Of a DNA stretch of 64,000 bases, positions 11,262 to 22,395 are shown piece after piece. The notes beneath the pieces are model-generated. The model was not told the origin of the DNA, made no database searches, and worked only from the letters and a program-made list of their open reading frames with translations. Source of the DNA: Psettodes erumei (Eukaryota; Chordata; Actinopteri; Pleuronectiformes; Psettodidae); the NCBI GenBank assembly GCA_016785225.1, contig JAFBJZ010000656.1, positions 124,001 to 188,000 of the forward strand, given 5' to 3'. Position numbers and translations under genes: made by a program. Numbering within the stretch: position 1 is the first letter of the stretch; the number at the start of each line of letters is the position of its first letter.

Positions 11262-11601
11262 CTCTTGTATTGATGCAAATGCAAATCTTTGTCTCATGTG
11301 CAATATTTCTTCATTCCATATATAAACTCACTGTTGCTGGCAGCTGATCTGCTGCTGTTCACACAATTTAATGTGTATAATACGCTGGTTTTCAACACTG
11401 GTATGTACATCATTTCACTTGTAGAGACCATCACCATATCCTGCACTTACTCACTTGCCTTGCTACTGATTCCTTGCCTCTAATGTTTGTTCCTTGCTAC
11501 TTTGTACTTATTGTAATTATTTCCCCCCTCCCTAAATGTGCCCGTCTTTGCCCTCTCAGCTTTGCTGTGGGGATAAATAAAGTTTTCTGAATCTGAATCT
11601 G
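11262..11601 (+). mobile_element. LINE-type 3' end with GAATCT tail
   Basis: The region ends in GGGGATAAATAAAGTTTT followed by short GAATCT repeats. This is the characteristic polyadenylation-like tail plus short tandem repeat of a teleost non-LTR retrotransposon 3' end. No reverse-transcriptase coding remains upstream, so this is a 5'-truncated copy. A duplicated octamer-like ATGCAAATGCAAAT lies at its left edge near 11273. Confidence 0.55.
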
Positions 11602-12160
11602 AGTTCTGACAAGCAGTTCTGACGAAGCACACTGTCTGCTTAAGTCTTAATGAAGCTTTGTTTGCATTTATCAGAATTTGGGTGAACTGACCCTTTAACT
11701 AGTCACCTTTTGCCCCGTGGAACTTCTAATTTAGCAACATAAATGTGTTCCTGATCACAGCAATTCACTTACTGAGCATGATGTTAGAATAAGTTATAGC
11801 AATGATTTTCAGAACTATACAATGTAAATTCGATCCAGCTTGAGTGCAAATGGAATTTACCTTTACAGTATGCCTGCATTGTATTACTGTTTGATGGATT
11901 ATCAGCTTTTTACAGTTTTAAACCGCAGAGAAGCCAGTCTTTGACAGACAGGGACATTAGTGGAACTGAGACTGAGAGACGAACAGACAAACAGGCAGTT
12001 GGAGGACTGGTCTTATGCTGCTTTACAGCTAATTGGAGCAATCATAATAAAAAGGCAGTAAATCCCCACCATTAGCCCATTAAAGGACAGGAAACAGAGG
12101 CTGGCTTTTATCACTGCTTCTTCCCACTGCTGCCCATACCTGTGGCTATGTGTCAACCCA
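11602..12160. other. noncoding, nothing recognised
   Basis: AT-leaning sequence without any feature I can support. Confidence 0.5.
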
Positions 12161-12162
<2 letters not shown>

Positions 12163-12196
<34 letters not shown>

Positions 12197-12212
12197 TATA
12201 TGTATATATACA
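12163..12212 (+). repeat. (CA)n microsatellite with TA-rich tail
   Basis: About 15 CA units followed by a CGCATATATGTATATATA tail. Confidence 0.95.
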
Positions 12213-12229
12213 CCCATATTTCCTTTCCT

Positions 12230-12800
12230 TACTGTTGGGCTGCACTAACTGAGTCTATTTTTAGCGTCCAGTGTGCTTTTTTCATTACTGCATAGTAAAC
12301 AGTACCTCTGCTCGTAACTAAGAGGGAAATAAAGATTTCTACACTCAGACAGGATGGAGAACACCAGGGAACTGTTGCGCCCAGTAATGGGTCTCTCCCC
12401 TGGGGGTTGGACTGGGCTCCCTGGGGGCCTCCTTGACTGCAGCATAGATCCCAGCTTAGTAGAAAACATAGAGCTGTGTACAAGCTGGTGGAAGGTCGCT
12501 GTGCTTTAAGTCCTCTCTTTTCTTTTACTCCTCTCTCCCTCCTGTTTGTCCTGTCATTCCTATACTTGAAGGGGGGAATTCCCCTATTCTGTGGCCACGG
12601 TAGCTGGCTCTGAATGGGCCTGACTGGGATGAGAGCACTGGGTGGAGGTTGTTTGTGTGTGTGTATGTGGGGTGGGGTCGGGGGCAGTAATGGTTGAGTG
12701 AAAGGCTCTTTTGTAAGACTCCTGCTGTTTGACAGTGGGGCTATCCTCCCAGGACTCATCTTCGGCCCTGCCACACCCACCCAGCCTTTCATATGTTAAG
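12230..12800. promoter_or_regulatory. candidate conserved noncoding block
   Basis: G+C-rich and low in simple repeats apart from a short TG run near 12650. A 187-codon open frame on the minus strand covers it, but its translation is proline- and serine-rich low complexity with no domain. I read the block as noncoding, possibly regulatory. Confidence 0.3.
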
Positions 12801-13030
12801 GTCTCCTAATGGCTTTAACACTTGCCCGATTGCTACGGCACTCCCAAGCAACCAACAGGCTTCCCCCCAGTCAACCAACGGGGCCTACCCAGCCTGTCCT
12901 CCTGCACCCACCTCCTCCCTTGGTTACCAACCACCACTGCTGCTGCCCCGGCAACTGCTTCTGCCCCACTGAACCTGCCCCGGCAACTGCTTTTGACTCT
13001 CAATCAGTTCAGGTTCATTTCTGACTCCCT
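12801..13030. promoter_or_regulatory. candidate regulatory block with RFX-like words
   Basis: Contains ATTGCTACGGCAC at 12829-12841, which resembles an RFX X-box with both half-sites, and the near-palindrome TTGGTTACCAA at 12920-12930. The 17-mer TGCCCCGGCAACTGCTT occurs twice, at 12944-12960 and 12976-12992. GGCAAC is the right half of an X-box. Function is inferred. Confidence 0.35.
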
Positions 13031-13131
13031 CGCTGGAGGCGCTGGGAGGTGGGAACAGAGAGAGGAGAATAGGGATGGGCAGGGATGTGCACACAGGGGT
13101 GTGCATGTTACAGGGTACAGCTCCCATCCAC

Positions 13132-13134
<3 letters not shown>

Positions 13135-13179
<45 letters not shown>
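13135..13179 (+). repeat. (AC)n microsatellite, about 22 units
   Basis: An uninterrupted AC run. Several open frames cross it on both strands and are artefacts of the repeat. Confidence 0.98.
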
Positions 13180-13183
<4 letters not shown>

Positions 13184-13429
13184 AATCAGGGCAAAAAATT
13201 TAAGGTGGAATTTGTGGTGCAGAGAAAGTCCACTTTTGGAGACACTTTTTTAAAGGCCTGCAATTGTGACTCAGAATTAAAACCTGACGTTGTTGTCTCG
13301 CTTCCAGTAAGAGATACATGCATATTTATGCATGCCCACAAGCACACAAACACACACACACACATTCAGAGAAAAAAGTGTGGAGAATGAAGTGTTCCTG
13401 TCAGTTGGGGGTAGCATACACACATTGGG

Positions 13430-13525
13430 ACTTGGCTAAATTAAGGTCGGCCTTTCCACTGTGTGCTCGGTGCTGGATTTGCATTTGAATCCAATTGTGA
13501 GCGCCTAGATTTATGCCGCTGTGAG
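13430..13525. promoter_or_regulatory. candidate block with perfect octamer
   Basis: ATTTGCAT (13477-13484) is an exact POU/Oct octamer. It sits inside the inverted repeat GGATT...AATCC and is followed by CAATTG. Downstream CCGCTGTGAGCGG is a small inverted repeat. A compact, non-repetitive block inferred to be regulatory. Confidence 0.35.
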
Positions 13526-13690
13526 CGGTGCCCAGCAGTGCTTTTTTTCTGGCTTTCTCTCTACACCATTCTCTTCCTCATCTTCCCTCGCTGTGTTCTC
13601 CTGCTTATTGCTCCCCTGTCCCCCCCTCCATCCCACACAGATACCCTCTTCTTTATCTCGTTTGCCACTGCAGGACCCACATTTGACCGA
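13526..13690 (+). other. long polypyrimidine tract ending in CAG
   Basis: About 130 bases of mostly C/T end in GCCACTGCAG (to 13675), and a GTAATG donor-like word follows about 60 bases on. The frame between them is open, but its product has no recognised similarity. It could be a cryptic acceptor, a noncoding exon edge, or chance. Confidence 0.25.
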
Positions 13691-14454
13691 TTCAATTTCA
13701 TGCTTCCCACAAAAGTTCTCGGTCATTATTTTGGTAATGCTTCTTGCATTTATTTTGCTCCGCAGGAAAGAATACTGAAGTGGAATTATAATACTGATAC
13801 TGTCCCATTGTGTTCATCTGTATATTTCCACATGCAAAACCCTGCCTCTGGTCACAAATATAAAGCTAATAATAACTGTTGACTTCATGTAATTCCATGA
13901 TGATCAGTGCACAGTGGTACAGGTTAGAGCGTAGGTCCAAGCACTTTACTGGTAAATAAACTGCATGGAATTACAAAATCATGTTTCCACTTCACCACTC
14001 TCCCTCTCCCTCATACCACTCCCTGACACCGATTTCAAGGCTGAAATCAATCTGATAAATAAGGGAACAACCCAGTGCACATAATGAGAGGAATTCTTGG
14101 GGCATCAATACGTGTTATGGCTCTTATGAGGCACAGATATGAGCATGAGTGTGTTGTAACTCCGCAAGAATGCTTTTAAAATGCACTGTGGACACGGTCA
14201 TTGAGTTATAACAGTGCTGCCATAAAGTTTCTTTGTTAGCAGGCTGAATACGCTCATGTCACACATCAGTGCTGGAGACATGGATATATTTCGACAATAG
14301 AATGACTTTGCCTTTATGAACATGGCCACATCGATGTGTGCGGTCACAAGTGCAAAGCTGTTGTGCTTGCTAGCAGAGAGAGATATTCATTGATTAATAA
14401 AGTAGGAAAATAAAACAACAAAAGTTTGTGATGGAATGGCCTAAACCTGAATTA
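13691..14454. other. noncoding, nothing recognised
   Basis: No repeat, gene or motif cluster was identified. Confidence 0.5.
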
Positions 14455-14585
14455 GTGCACATTCCTTCCCCAGCAAAACGAACCACTGGCGACATAAATT
14501 CCCCCTCAGCTCTCCTTGACTGATTGACAGGGAACTCTCCAGCATGAATATTCATAACCACAGTCCCACCAAGCTTTCTCACAGC
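14455..14585. promoter_or_regulatory. candidate enhancer with PBX/PREP and POU sites
   Basis: TGATTGACAG (14521-14530) is an exact match to the composite PBX-PREP/MEIS site. Fourteen bases downstream is the perfect 12-bp palindrome ATGAATATTCAT (14544-14555), of the type bound by POU-factor dimers. The block has no simple repeats. This is one of the stronger regulatory candidates in the window. Confidence 0.45.
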
Positions 14586-15125
14586 TAGAAGAAAAGTGAA
14601 GTTTGCCAGGGGAGAGAAGATCGCTGCTGGCTGCTCACTTCATGTGGAAATGTGGGACTTCTATTCAACTCCCTGCAGGCATTTCCAAAGAGAATAAGGA
14701 AGGGGAGAGTGGTGGGCAATGGGTGGAGGGTGGTGGTGGTTGTGTGCCTCGAGTGAAAGTTGACAAGATTTAAGGATTTGCCTGGCTCAGGCTTTTGTCC
14801 TGGCCTGCATTTAAAAGTGAATATACACAATTCTGCATCTATTATTCACGTGAATTAGCAATCGTAAAAACAGAAGCTGGGAGTGGAAGAAAAAGAAGAA
14901 CGGAGAATGACTGGAGAAGGAGAACATATCTGGGCTAGCTTAGCACATGCAAACAACACAAAACATACAATTACTTGAGAGGAGAAGTAAAGAAGAAAAA
15001 ACAAACGTTGGGGGAAAAAAACTGTATTGAGATTGATGCGTTGAGGCGACGGGTGACAGCTGAAACCCTGGGAATGGGTAGTACTGGTGGGTGGGTGAAG
15101 GATTGGGGGTGGGGGGTGATGAGGA
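14586..15125. other. noncoding, with G-rich run
   Basis: Mostly unremarkable. The G-rich stretch at about 15089-15116 (GGG-T-GGG, nine bases, then G5-T-G6) could form a quadruplex with one long loop. Confidence 0.45.
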
Positions 15126-15240
15126 GTTGACAGAGGCCTCTTAGCAGTAAAAGACCACTGTGTGTAATCGCTTTTAATTGGAATGTATGGAAGACAAGGC
15201 TCTCCAAGGGGATCAGTTGGCCTTAAACCTGCTTAATTAT
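15126..15240. promoter_or_regulatory. weak candidate conserved block
   Basis: Contains GCTTTTAATTGG and TGCTTAATTATAGG, homeodomain-type AT cores in a non-repetitive context. The evidence is weak. Confidence 0.2.
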
Positions 15241-16405
15241 AGGGGATCATGTTGGACGGTTGGGTTCGGGTCGAAAAATACTGCCGTCAGGATGAAGCGA
15301 TACAAGAGGAGGAGGAGAAGAGGAATTCTGGCCTATATGGAAAAGTCATTCTAATAGTAATAATACATTTGCAGTGTGAGATTAACGAGATCAAATACTT
15401 CTACTTTAGGGTAGCTTTTTAATTTCCTGTGGTGTGACCATCCCTGTAATATCTCTATCAATAACTTTAAAAGGCTTTTATTGGGTATATAATGTTTCGA
15501 AGGTGTGCAACCGTCAATTTCTTAACAACCATGTGATGCTTTATGGTCTCAGCCTCCTATGGTGTCACTGCAATGCTCCTGTAACATTAGGATTGGATGT
15601 GCTTGCACATTGTGTCTGCGGTATGCCGTGCTGAGTTGATAGTGAGCTTATCATAATTTATCTTCATTTTTCTCTCCCATGGTTTGCTGTAATATCTCAG
15701 TCAGGATTTAAAGCATGTCTGTGCTCTCTAGTGATGAGTTTATAGTGACTTTATTGAAATGTTCGGGTGACTTTTAGGTTCCTCAGATGACTCTGACTCA
15801 GTTAAAGATTTAAGCGACTATCGCTGACATTTTAAACTCTCTGGTGACATCTCTATTGCAATGTGGTAAAACACACTGTAGCTCGCAAGTGGTAGTTTTA
15901 AACTTTTCTCACAGTTTTCTTGAAGAAATTGTTCAACACTTTTCATAAAATTAAAAACTGTTGTACTCATTTGATGCTGCTTGGTCTCAATATGCTTCTT
16001 GACCTAACTCATCACCACTATTGCAACTGATAGTTTGACAGTTTTTGAAAACTTTTAACAATTCCTTTTAGACATAATGCAAGCTCTTGCATGCAGACAT
16101 GGCCTGAAATGTGTGTCTTACCCATCAGTAACATGTCATGCTGTATTTCAGTAAAACTGAAGCAAACCCAAGGCGTATACATCTGTAGAAGAGACTATGA
16201 TTTGTGTTTGTAAAACTTGTATACACATGAGCTCACTACGAAAAATGCTAAATGCAGTGTAACACAATGTGATGCACTATGTTGTCTCACACACGTAAAC
16301 AAAGTTGCACTTGCTTACATAACGCACTTTGTCAGAGTTGTGTGTCTCTAACACACATCAGCTGCAGATATGGATTCTGTTAAGATGCAAAGACACACAT
16401 TCATG
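15241..16405. other. noncoding, nothing recognised
   Basis: AT-leaning, stop-rich sequence with no repeat or motif cluster that I can name. Confidence 0.5.
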
Positions 16406-16409
16406 CCGG

Positions 16410-16438
<29 letters not shown>
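16410..16438 (+). repeat. (CA)n microsatellite
   Basis: About 14 CA units. Confidence 0.95.
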
Positions 16439-16440
<2 letters not shown>

Positions 16441-16525
16441 TGGGGAGCTGTCAGTATGGACTTTGTCAGTAATATGCTGGCTGCTTGGTTGAATTAAAGG
16501 AATGTAGTGAAATAGGAACCCCCCC

Positions 16526-16554
16526 CACACCCACACACACACACACACACACAC
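16526..16554 (+). repeat. (CA)n microsatellite after a C-run
   Basis: A C-run (about 16519-16526) leads into CACACCCA and then about 11 CA units. Confidence 0.9.
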
Positions 16555-16589
16555 CCCTCTTTCCCACTCTTCCCTGTTTCGTGCCTTGT

Positions 16590-17255
16590 GGCTATCCACA
16601 CTGCAGCTTTATTGTCCATTTCCCATCTCCTCACTGGACGTTCCTAGGATGAGCACTGTGGTAGGAGCCCCCACACTCCCCTCCTTGTTGTCATGGTGCT
16701 GGCGGTTTCCTGTCCGCCTCGAGGTTGCTCAATGTTGTCTGGATGCTTGGTCGACATGGCGACAGGGTCGGGGCTGGTGTTGGTGGAGCCCAGTGACTGT
16801 GGCTAGAGTCTTTTTCCAGAGGGCAGCCATGGGCGGTCAGCGGACTTTTGGTTTGAGGAAGGAAGAGGACTCGGGATGAGGTGGGGGGTGAAGTGGTCGA
16901 TGGGGTCTGGCATCGCAATCGCTCTCCCACTCCCCTACCCTCACCACCACCACCACCACCTCCCCACCCTATAATGATCTCTGCGGCAGGGTGACCCGGG
17001 TCTGGCTCCCAGTGTCTCAGGTCCGACGCCGGGCCACAGCGAGACGCACCAACCACTTTCCCATGGACCCGCGCTTCCAGGCCCATCATTACCATTTAAT
17101 ACTATATAATATAACCCCCCTCGCCCCCCACTCATCTCCAAAACAGCCTCCATCAGGGGGTGTGTGTGTGTGGGGGGGTGGCTGCCCACACCGCAGAGAA
17201 GCCAGGATACCCAATATCCCCCCTCTTTTATTTGGATCTATCTAGTGCATAGCTG
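16590..17255. promoter_or_regulatory. G+C- and CpG-richer block, candidate regulatory
   Basis: The block is visibly richer in G+C and CpG than its flanks (for example GTCCGCCTCGAGG, TTGGTCGACATGGCGACAGGGTCGGGG and GTCCGACGCCGGGCC). It includes a (CAC)n run at 16942-16960 and G-runs near 17155-17180. Open frames exist on both strands, but the translations are low complexity. It could be an enhancer, a weak CpG island or an unrecognised noncoding exon. Confidence 0.3.
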
Positions 17256-18180
17256 CACAGCGGCTCCCAGTCATTTCAGACAGGCCACTAAGTAGAGGCT
17301 ACTGTGAACTGGATAAATAAGCATCAGTGAGGACTGTGCAAGCGCATCAGGAAATAAGAATGAAATGTTGGTTTCATTCAGCATTGGGAAAGAAGGTTCT
17401 GGGGTGTTGTTTGCCTTGATAAATCAGAGCTGGATCAATATTATGACATGGTGGTTTGTGGTGTGATTTCTGACTTTGTTTCATCATTTGTCTGCCATTA
17501 AACAAGCAGTGTTGATGTTCAGGTTTGATTAGGTGGCTGCTGACATCACACTATCATGGATTTGGCAACAAACTTCCACAAACACAGATATATGATGTCA
17601 TTTGAAATACTGATGCAGTCTGCCTGGATGTTAACTGAAGATAGTGAGGAATCACTGCAATTCTGTGCCATACCTACCCACACCGGTTCTTATTCATTCT
17701 CTTCTCTGCTCCATATTACTATGAATTCCATATCTTTTGTCGGGAAAATAATCTCACCACACAATCGTTTCATGGTATCACATGGATTTCCTCAGCTCAC
17801 CACAACATTCATGTAGTGGCTGTTCTGGAACTTTCAATCATATCAGTTGTCAGCAAACTGTAGACGTCTACATATTCAAAATGTTGTCCAAGTTGCTGTA
17901 AAAGCTGAAGTTCAGAGGGAAGATGTGTTTGGTTTGGGAGTGTTGGTCAGACAAACCAAGCTATTTAAGGATGTCAATTTGGGCTCCTGGGAGATGTGAA
18001 AGGTATTTCTCACTATATTTTCCAACATTCAGTAGACTGAATTAACAACCAAATAAATGACACATTTATCAAAACAAAGAAAGTTGCAGCACTATACAGT
18101 ATTACATTTACTTCCATGTCGACGACTATTTGTACATGTGCCATGTATGTAATGTCTGCGTGCGTGTGTGTGTATGGGGG
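17256..18180. other. noncoding, nothing recognised
   Basis: No support for any feature, apart from a short TG run near 18160-18173. Confidence 0.5.
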
Positions 18181-18450
18181 GGCATGCAGCGGGGATTCAT
18201 AGATAGCTTTGGAGGTGTATTGGGTGTCGAGGGGCCGGGAGCCCTTCTGAAGAGCTTCATTCACAGAGCCAGGATACTGATAAGAAGCAGCACTGCGCTG
18301 CCATGAATTCACCCTCTGTTCAGTCTCTCTCCTCTCACTCTCCTTCAGCCCTTTATGCTCGCTGTGAGAAAGTTGTGGAGATGAGGATGGGAAGAGGAGG
18401 GGGAGGAAGGAGCCCTGCAGGCTCTCAAAGTTTAATTAGAAGGATTAGAA
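18181..18450. promoter_or_regulatory. weak candidate conserved block
   Basis: A non-repetitive stretch with GGTGTCGAGGGGCCGGGAGCCC and, after a purine-rich spacer, CAAAGTTTAATTAGAAGGATTAG (homeodomain-like). The evidence is composition only. Confidence 0.2.
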
Positions 18451-19655
18451 TTGAGAAGTAGAGAAGGGGGAAAAGAAAGTGGCAGACAGGGTAGATCAGA
18501 AAAACATGTCCATCTGCAGTTGTCTGTCGTTATCTTTTATTCTCGTTATTCTATTATTGTCTTAAAACGTAATTTTTCATAAAACAATGAAACAGATGCT
18601 AACAGGAATGAGCTAATTCCCTTTGTTGTTAATAGTACAGTAAGTAAATTAATGCTGTAGTATCATGTCAAAGCAAACAGTCCTTGCATGAATATTGAAA
18701 AATAAAGCTCTATGATAGAGGGTTTAAAGACAGTTACACACCTACACGTCGACATTTCAACTGCTTCCACCTTTTTTTCTTATGCCTGACACAGTCGTGA
18801 CCCTGACTGACTGGGAGTGAGAGAGAGAGATGCTTTGCCAAAGTATAGGTCCAGAACACTACATTTTTATCTAATTATGAGAAGAGTGAAAATATTTTTA
18901 GTTCATCAGGGAAAAACTACCTTTTTAATTAGCCAACATTAACCCATAGACAAACAATGCAAAGCACAGGGGGAACTTTTGCCAAAGCTCCATTTCAGCT
19001 CCTTTCGGTCCAGCTGAATGTTCTGGTCTCAAGTACTTTCATGTCAAGTCGTTCATTGCTTACACTTAATCTGAAAGTTAAACTTCTTTTAACCTTTCAG
19101 TTCTAACTGGCCTTTCATTTTCTGTCAGTATTTCAACAATTTCAAATGGTTCAAGTGCTTATTTTTAGAAGACAATTTTTCTCCATAAAATATAATCTTT
19201 TCTAGTTGTCAGTATTTGTGTTGGTGTAACTGTGTGTGACTGAGTGTCTCAAGTCCCCATGCGTTACACATACGGTACAGCTGAGTGAGTCAGTGTGATA
19301 AAACTGTCTCCTGTGGTATGTGAACTAAATTAGTTTTCAAATGACAAATCCTTGTCATTGTGCTTATTTCTATGATATTTAATGCACCAGGAAGAATGTC
19401 AAAACCCCCATTAGGAGTTTTACTACAATTCTTTGGTCATGAAACATCTGCTGCAATACTTTGTCATGAATACCTCACTGACAATATTTTTTCATCCGAA
19501 GTATCTCTATGGCAACAGTGTAATCATCATCCCAGCCCTTAAGTCATGGGAATAGTCTGGTCCAAGTGTTGGTTTGGCTATGAAAAGGGCCAGAGTGACT
19601 GTGTTGTCTCTGTTACTTGAGATGTAAGAGATCTATGGTGTGTGAATGTGAGTAT
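18451..19655. other. noncoding, nothing recognised
   Basis: AT-leaning sequence with no gene or repeat family identified. Confidence 0.5.
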
Positions 19656-19658
19656 GTG

Positions 19659-19660
<2 letters not shown>

Positions 19661-19707
<47 letters not shown>

Positions 19708-19727
19708 TGTGTGTGTGAGTGTGTGTG
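19661..19727 (+). repeat. (TG)n microsatellite, about 33 units
   Basis: A long TG run with single CTG and AG interruptions near its right end. It is one of the longest in the window. Confidence 0.98.
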
Positions 19728-20279
19728 GTGACCATTGTCCAGTATATCTTTCCATCCTGCACCTGTACCAAGGACTTCTCCCAACCTTGAAAGGACAGCA
19801 CACAGTACGCACATAACTCTACCCATACTTTACACAAATTTAAATACACTAACATACACCAGTGAAATGCACATATATCTTTGGTCCGTTCAGAGTTGGA
19901 CATTGGAGGAGCCGAAATCCCCCATAGGACACAAGGACAAGGTCAAGCTTAGTCATATAGGAGGTCACAGCTGCTAAAACAGACAGCAAACAAAATTAGT
20001 CATGTTTGTTTTTGAAGGAAGCCTATATTACCCACAGTCAAATAAACTTCATTCAACCCCCACCCCCTCTTCAACCCCCTGGACTCTCAATCAACCCACA
20101 GCTTTGGTCAGCACATTTGTGCCCCATGCTGAGGCAATCTAAGGCCTGGCCTGTGTCAGTTCTGCTTGGTCTAGCCCTTGCTTTACATAAGCTTGATGTC
20201 CCCTCCCTCACTCAGACTGCCCTCCAACTCCCCCATCGCTTTAATCAACACATGTATGGCTAAACTCAGCTCTCACAGA
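19728..20279. other. noncoding, nothing recognised
   Basis: Partly C-rich text near 20055-20100. No gene or repeat family was recognised. Confidence 0.5.
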
Positions 20280-20545
20280 TGGACTGGCTGGTTAACTGGA
20301 CGGTTGTTTAAATGACAACATGTTTGGCTGTCTGATTGACAGAATAGTTTATTCACCTCTTAGCAATTTCAGTGGTTGACAAGTTAGTTGGTGGCCATTT
20401 AAAGAGCCAAACTGCTTCCTGACTGACAGACCAGCTAGTTTATTGGCTAATTGATTGAATGACTAGCCAATAGCCAACAGGTTGTTCAACTGGTTGGCAT
20501 ATTCTCGACCTAGTATTGTAACCAGCTGCCTGACTGACTGTTTAA
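20280..20545 (+). repeat. degenerate TGGT/TGAC tetranucleotide-like tract
   Basis: Words such as CTGGCTGGTTAACTGG, GACTGACAGACCAGC, TTGGCTAATTGATTGAATGACTAGCC and GCCTGACTGACTG recur with no fixed phase. This is typical of an old, decayed tetranucleotide expansion. One TGATTGACAG word (20333-20342) falls inside and may owe its existence to the repeat. Confidence 0.5.
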
Positions 20546-21080
20546 CAGGCTGTGACCTCTTCACAGAGAGGCTCCAGCCTCATTTAGTCTCATTAGTACC
20601 AAGTCTCTGGCTCCCAGACAGGGACAGCACTGGAGCTCCCCAGGGGAGGGAGGTGTGTATCTACGTGTGTGTATGTGCGTGTGTGCATCTGAGAACTCCT
20701 GGAGCCGGAACACGGCGTTTCCTGTCTGTCATCGAAGCACAGATGTCCAGCGAATTACATCACACTGACCGCACCCTGATCTCCCTCACATCTCTTGTCC
20801 CGTACCACAGACCCCCACCCCATTCTGAACCCTCTCCACCCCTTCACATCCACCCAGTCACAACCTCTTCACACACACATAGACAATGAGTTCTGATTTA
20901 TGACTCCCAACCGCTGCTTTCCCATCGCCTCCCCTACCCTGATGACTTCATCTGCCATCACACCTCACCTCATCTTCATTAGGCTGCGAGGCTACGTGGC
21001 CCATGATGCACTGGAATTTGTGGTGCGAGGCCTTACCGGGGCAGGGTCAAGATGGAAGCCCTCAATCCTTATCTAACTAG
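20546..21080. promoter_or_regulatory. candidate conserved noncoding block
   Basis: Two G+C-richer parts, about 20560-20660 and 20890-21075, flank a C/A-rich middle. The second part (CCATGATGCACTGGAATTTGTGG, then GGCAGGGTCAAGATGG) looks like typical vertebrate conserved noncoding sequence. No open frame is informative. Confidence 0.3.
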
Positions 21081-22265
21081 GCAGGTTCACTAAAAACACA
21101 TTCATTTCACAGTAATAGCCAGGAGGGTTAAGGAAGGTTTACACACACTGACACAAATTTATTAATTCTGCCTCTGCATAGTATTACCAGTGGAAAGTCG
21201 GAGTTGGAGGTGTCTCCCCAAGTGAGGAATCACCCTAACCAACCTCAAAAAGAAAAAAATATATAGGCCTGTATTTAAGAAGTCCTTCAGACTTAGTCCA
21301 GCACCTCCTCAGTAGCTTATAAAGGAGGCTTATGTTTGTCCTGTTCTGTCTGTCCTTTCCTAGCCAGAATGTCAGTCTGTTAGGCTCCGGTCATAGATGC
21401 ATAACCCTGACTATGAGCTTACTCCTTCCTACTCCCTTCATCTGTGACTTGGATTTCCCGGGAGACCTGAGGGGAAAGAGCAGCAGGTCTTGGAGGAGTT
21501 GAATAAGGAATGGGAGAAAGAGGCCAAGAGCTTCACTGATGGTCCCTAAGCTAAAAGGTCATCCAGTGACATCTTTCTCTGTTTGTTGTTATGTAGTGAA
21601 GTGATGTCATGATTAAAAGTGTCGAGCTGCTGAAATGAGCGCTGGCAGGAACACTTTGGATTTCCCTACAGGCTGAAGATCATAGCAGGGCCAGAAGGTT
21701 TTACATTTAAAAAGAAAAGAAAAATACTCACATACAGTTTAGGTTTCCACCCCATACCATGACACCCTACTGTGTGTCCAGTGCAATGTAAACCTGGTTC
21801 TCTGACCTCAGAGAAGAAAGACATGCACGCACGAGGCTGAGTGTGTGTTTTCAGCAAGGACTTCAGCCAGTAGAACAAATAAAGTAATTTGATCAGTGAA
21901 AGACTAAGCAGTGCAGCACAAAGACCCAGTGAAACATCTTCCTGTTGGACAGTGCTGTCTTGTTGAAGCTAGCTGCAGCTCACATCCGGACAACAAGAGT
22001 CTTTGTACTACAATCATTCCCATAAGTTTGCCAGAGAGATGAATTCTGTACTGCGGCTCCCCCCTGCAACTGTCTACGAAGACCCCTGGAAGGCTTTTCC
22101 CATGGCCTGTCATTGAGTTTAGCAAGGGGCAGATATAAACACTAATGAAATCATGCAGCTAGCAATTCAAACAATACGAAAACATTAGAAACAGACTAAA
22201 CCCACAAAACAGAAATTACTGAGATAAATATGGGTATGAAGGATGACAAAAAGAGTGGACACCAT
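21081..22265. other. noncoding, nothing recognised
   Basis: No gene, repeat family or strong motif cluster was identified. Confidence 0.5.
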
Positions 22266-22269
22266 CCCC

Positions 22270-22395
22270 AAAAGGCCTTTTCCCTATGACATACAATGTC
22301 AAATATTTGTTTCTGTTAGTTAGCAAATGGATGAATAATGGGTCCTAAATAAGCACAGAGAAAAGACCTTTTCCCATGACATGTTTACGTCAAAT
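22270..22395 (+). repeat. imperfect direct repeat, about 34 bp, 91-bp period
   Basis: The unit starting at about 22271 (AAGGCCTTTTCCC, then TATGACAT, then GTCAAAT) recurs from about 22362 (AAGACCTTTTCCC, then ATGACATG, then CGTCAAAT). The two copies share most bases over about 34 positions. It could be a duplicated regulatory word or part of an old element. Confidence 0.6.

Noticed and set aside
12229..12792. 187-codon open frame on the minus strand
   Set aside because: Low-complexity Pro/Ser-rich product, no domain, and the span looks like noncoding G+C-rich DNA.
12822..13390. Overlapping open frames across the AC tract
   Set aside because: THTHTH and VCVCVC runs are translations of the microsatellite.
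13463..13882. 139-codon open frame over the polypyrimidine tract
   Set aside because: The hydrophobic middle (LLLIAPLSPPPS-like) comes from the C/T-rich strand. No domain.
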